64,000 nt of DNA from Rhizobium skierniewicense (GTDB taxonomy: Bacteria > Pseudomonadota > Alphaproteobacteria > Rhizobiales > Rhizobiaceae): NCBI RefSeq assembly GCF_014196515.1, contig NZ_JACIDV010000001.1, positions 550,441 to 614,440 of the forward strand. The letters run 5' to 3'. Under the pieces are notes generated by a model. It did no database searches. It was not told the origin of the DNA and saw only the letters and a program-made list of their open reading frames with translations. Shown here piece after piece: positions 63,923 to 64,000 of the stretch. The position numbers were made by a program, and so were the translations under genes. Position 1 is the first letter of the stretch, and the number at the start of each line of letters is the position of its first letter.

Positions 63923-64000
63923 ATGACCGACCAGCCTTCGTCGTCCGATTTCATCCAGGCCAGCCGTGTTTTGAAGGTCAAGTCGCCGCTGGGCGAAGAC
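63923..64000 (+). CDS. vgrG: Probable type VI secretion VgrG spike protein, 5' end only
   Basis: 26 codons to the window edge read MTDQPSSSDFIQASRVLKVK then SPLGED. The F-x-Q-A-S-R...V-x-SPLGED pattern is that of VgrG N termini, which form the trimeric spike of the type VI secretion system. It is only a start, so the call is provisional. No strong ribosome site is visible before the ATG. Confidence 0.6.
   Translation, partial: MTDQPSSSDFIQASRVLKVKSPLGED

Noticed and set aside
1..64000. tRNA, rRNA, CRISPR arrays, complete insertion sequences and replication origins
   Set aside because: Read through for cloverleaf arms, regularly spaced repeats, intact transposases and origin motifs on both strands; none could be supported.

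Overview
The window looks like chromosomal or large-replicon DNA of a Rhizobiaceae alphaproteobacterium, most likely Agrobacterium/Rhizobium. The grounds are moderately high GC, many dense ABC-importer operons for amides and peptides, chemoreceptors ending in the rhizobial-type WDEF tail, IS3/IS630/IS5-type insertion-sequence remnants, a lipopolysaccharide locus resembling the Rhizobium etli Wre pathway, and a probable type VI vgrG start at the right edge. No tRNA, rRNA or CRISPR array was seen.

Region 1 (1-24.0 kb) is a catabolic and uptake island for small amide, peptide or cyclic-ureide compounds. It holds a creatininase-family amidohydrolase next to a permease cut by the left edge; a divergent MarR regulator with two matching 16-bp operators, followed by a family-5 solute-binding protein and an isoaspartyl-peptidase-type hydrolase; a second dipeptide-type importer (binding protein and two permeases) facing an M20 amidohydrolase and a fused double ATPase; and a long plus-strand operon with a hydantoin-racemase-like enzyme, a spermidine/putrescine-type importer (two permeases, Tat-exported binding protein, ATPase), a short HyuA-like protein and two tandem DUF917 proteins. 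It ends with a MalT/LuxR-type regulator. Hairpins follow all three binding-protein genes. The likely logic is import, racemisation, ring or amide opening, then peptide or amide hydrolysis; the substrate is unknown.

Region 2 (24.1-54.9 kb) is a surface-polysaccharide locus, best read as LPS O-antigen. Plus-strand genes run from 24.3 to 41.9 kb: a GT25 glycosyltransferase, a WaaL-like ligase, a dehydratase/reductase/initiating-transferase trio resembling WreV/WreQ/WreU (UDP-QuiNAc), RmlB and RmlA with an unusual short SDR, a GtrB/GtrA pair with a flavoprotein and a large membrane protein, a small YLDPGTGS protein, a methyltransferase and a sulfatase-like membrane protein. Minus-strand genes run from 53.4 down to 41.95 kb: a GT4, Wzm and Wzt (with carbohydrate-binding tail), a methyltransferase, a GT2-GT4-GT2 fusion, two Gmd-type dehydratases, GDP-L-fucose synthase and a GT2. 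The two arms converge at 41.9 kb. A lone GT2 at 54 kb is a paralogue of the first domain of the fusion protein.

Region 3 (54.9-64 kb) is a decayed accessory zone. An IS3 remnant, a strikingly AT-rich block, a chemoreceptor with a good terminator, an IS630 remnant beside an IS5-type fragment, a second chemoreceptor, a small unknown protein, a BrnA-like antitoxin broken by a stop codon, a nucleotidyltransferase-HEPN gene broken by one missing base, and finally the first 26 codons of a probable vgrG.
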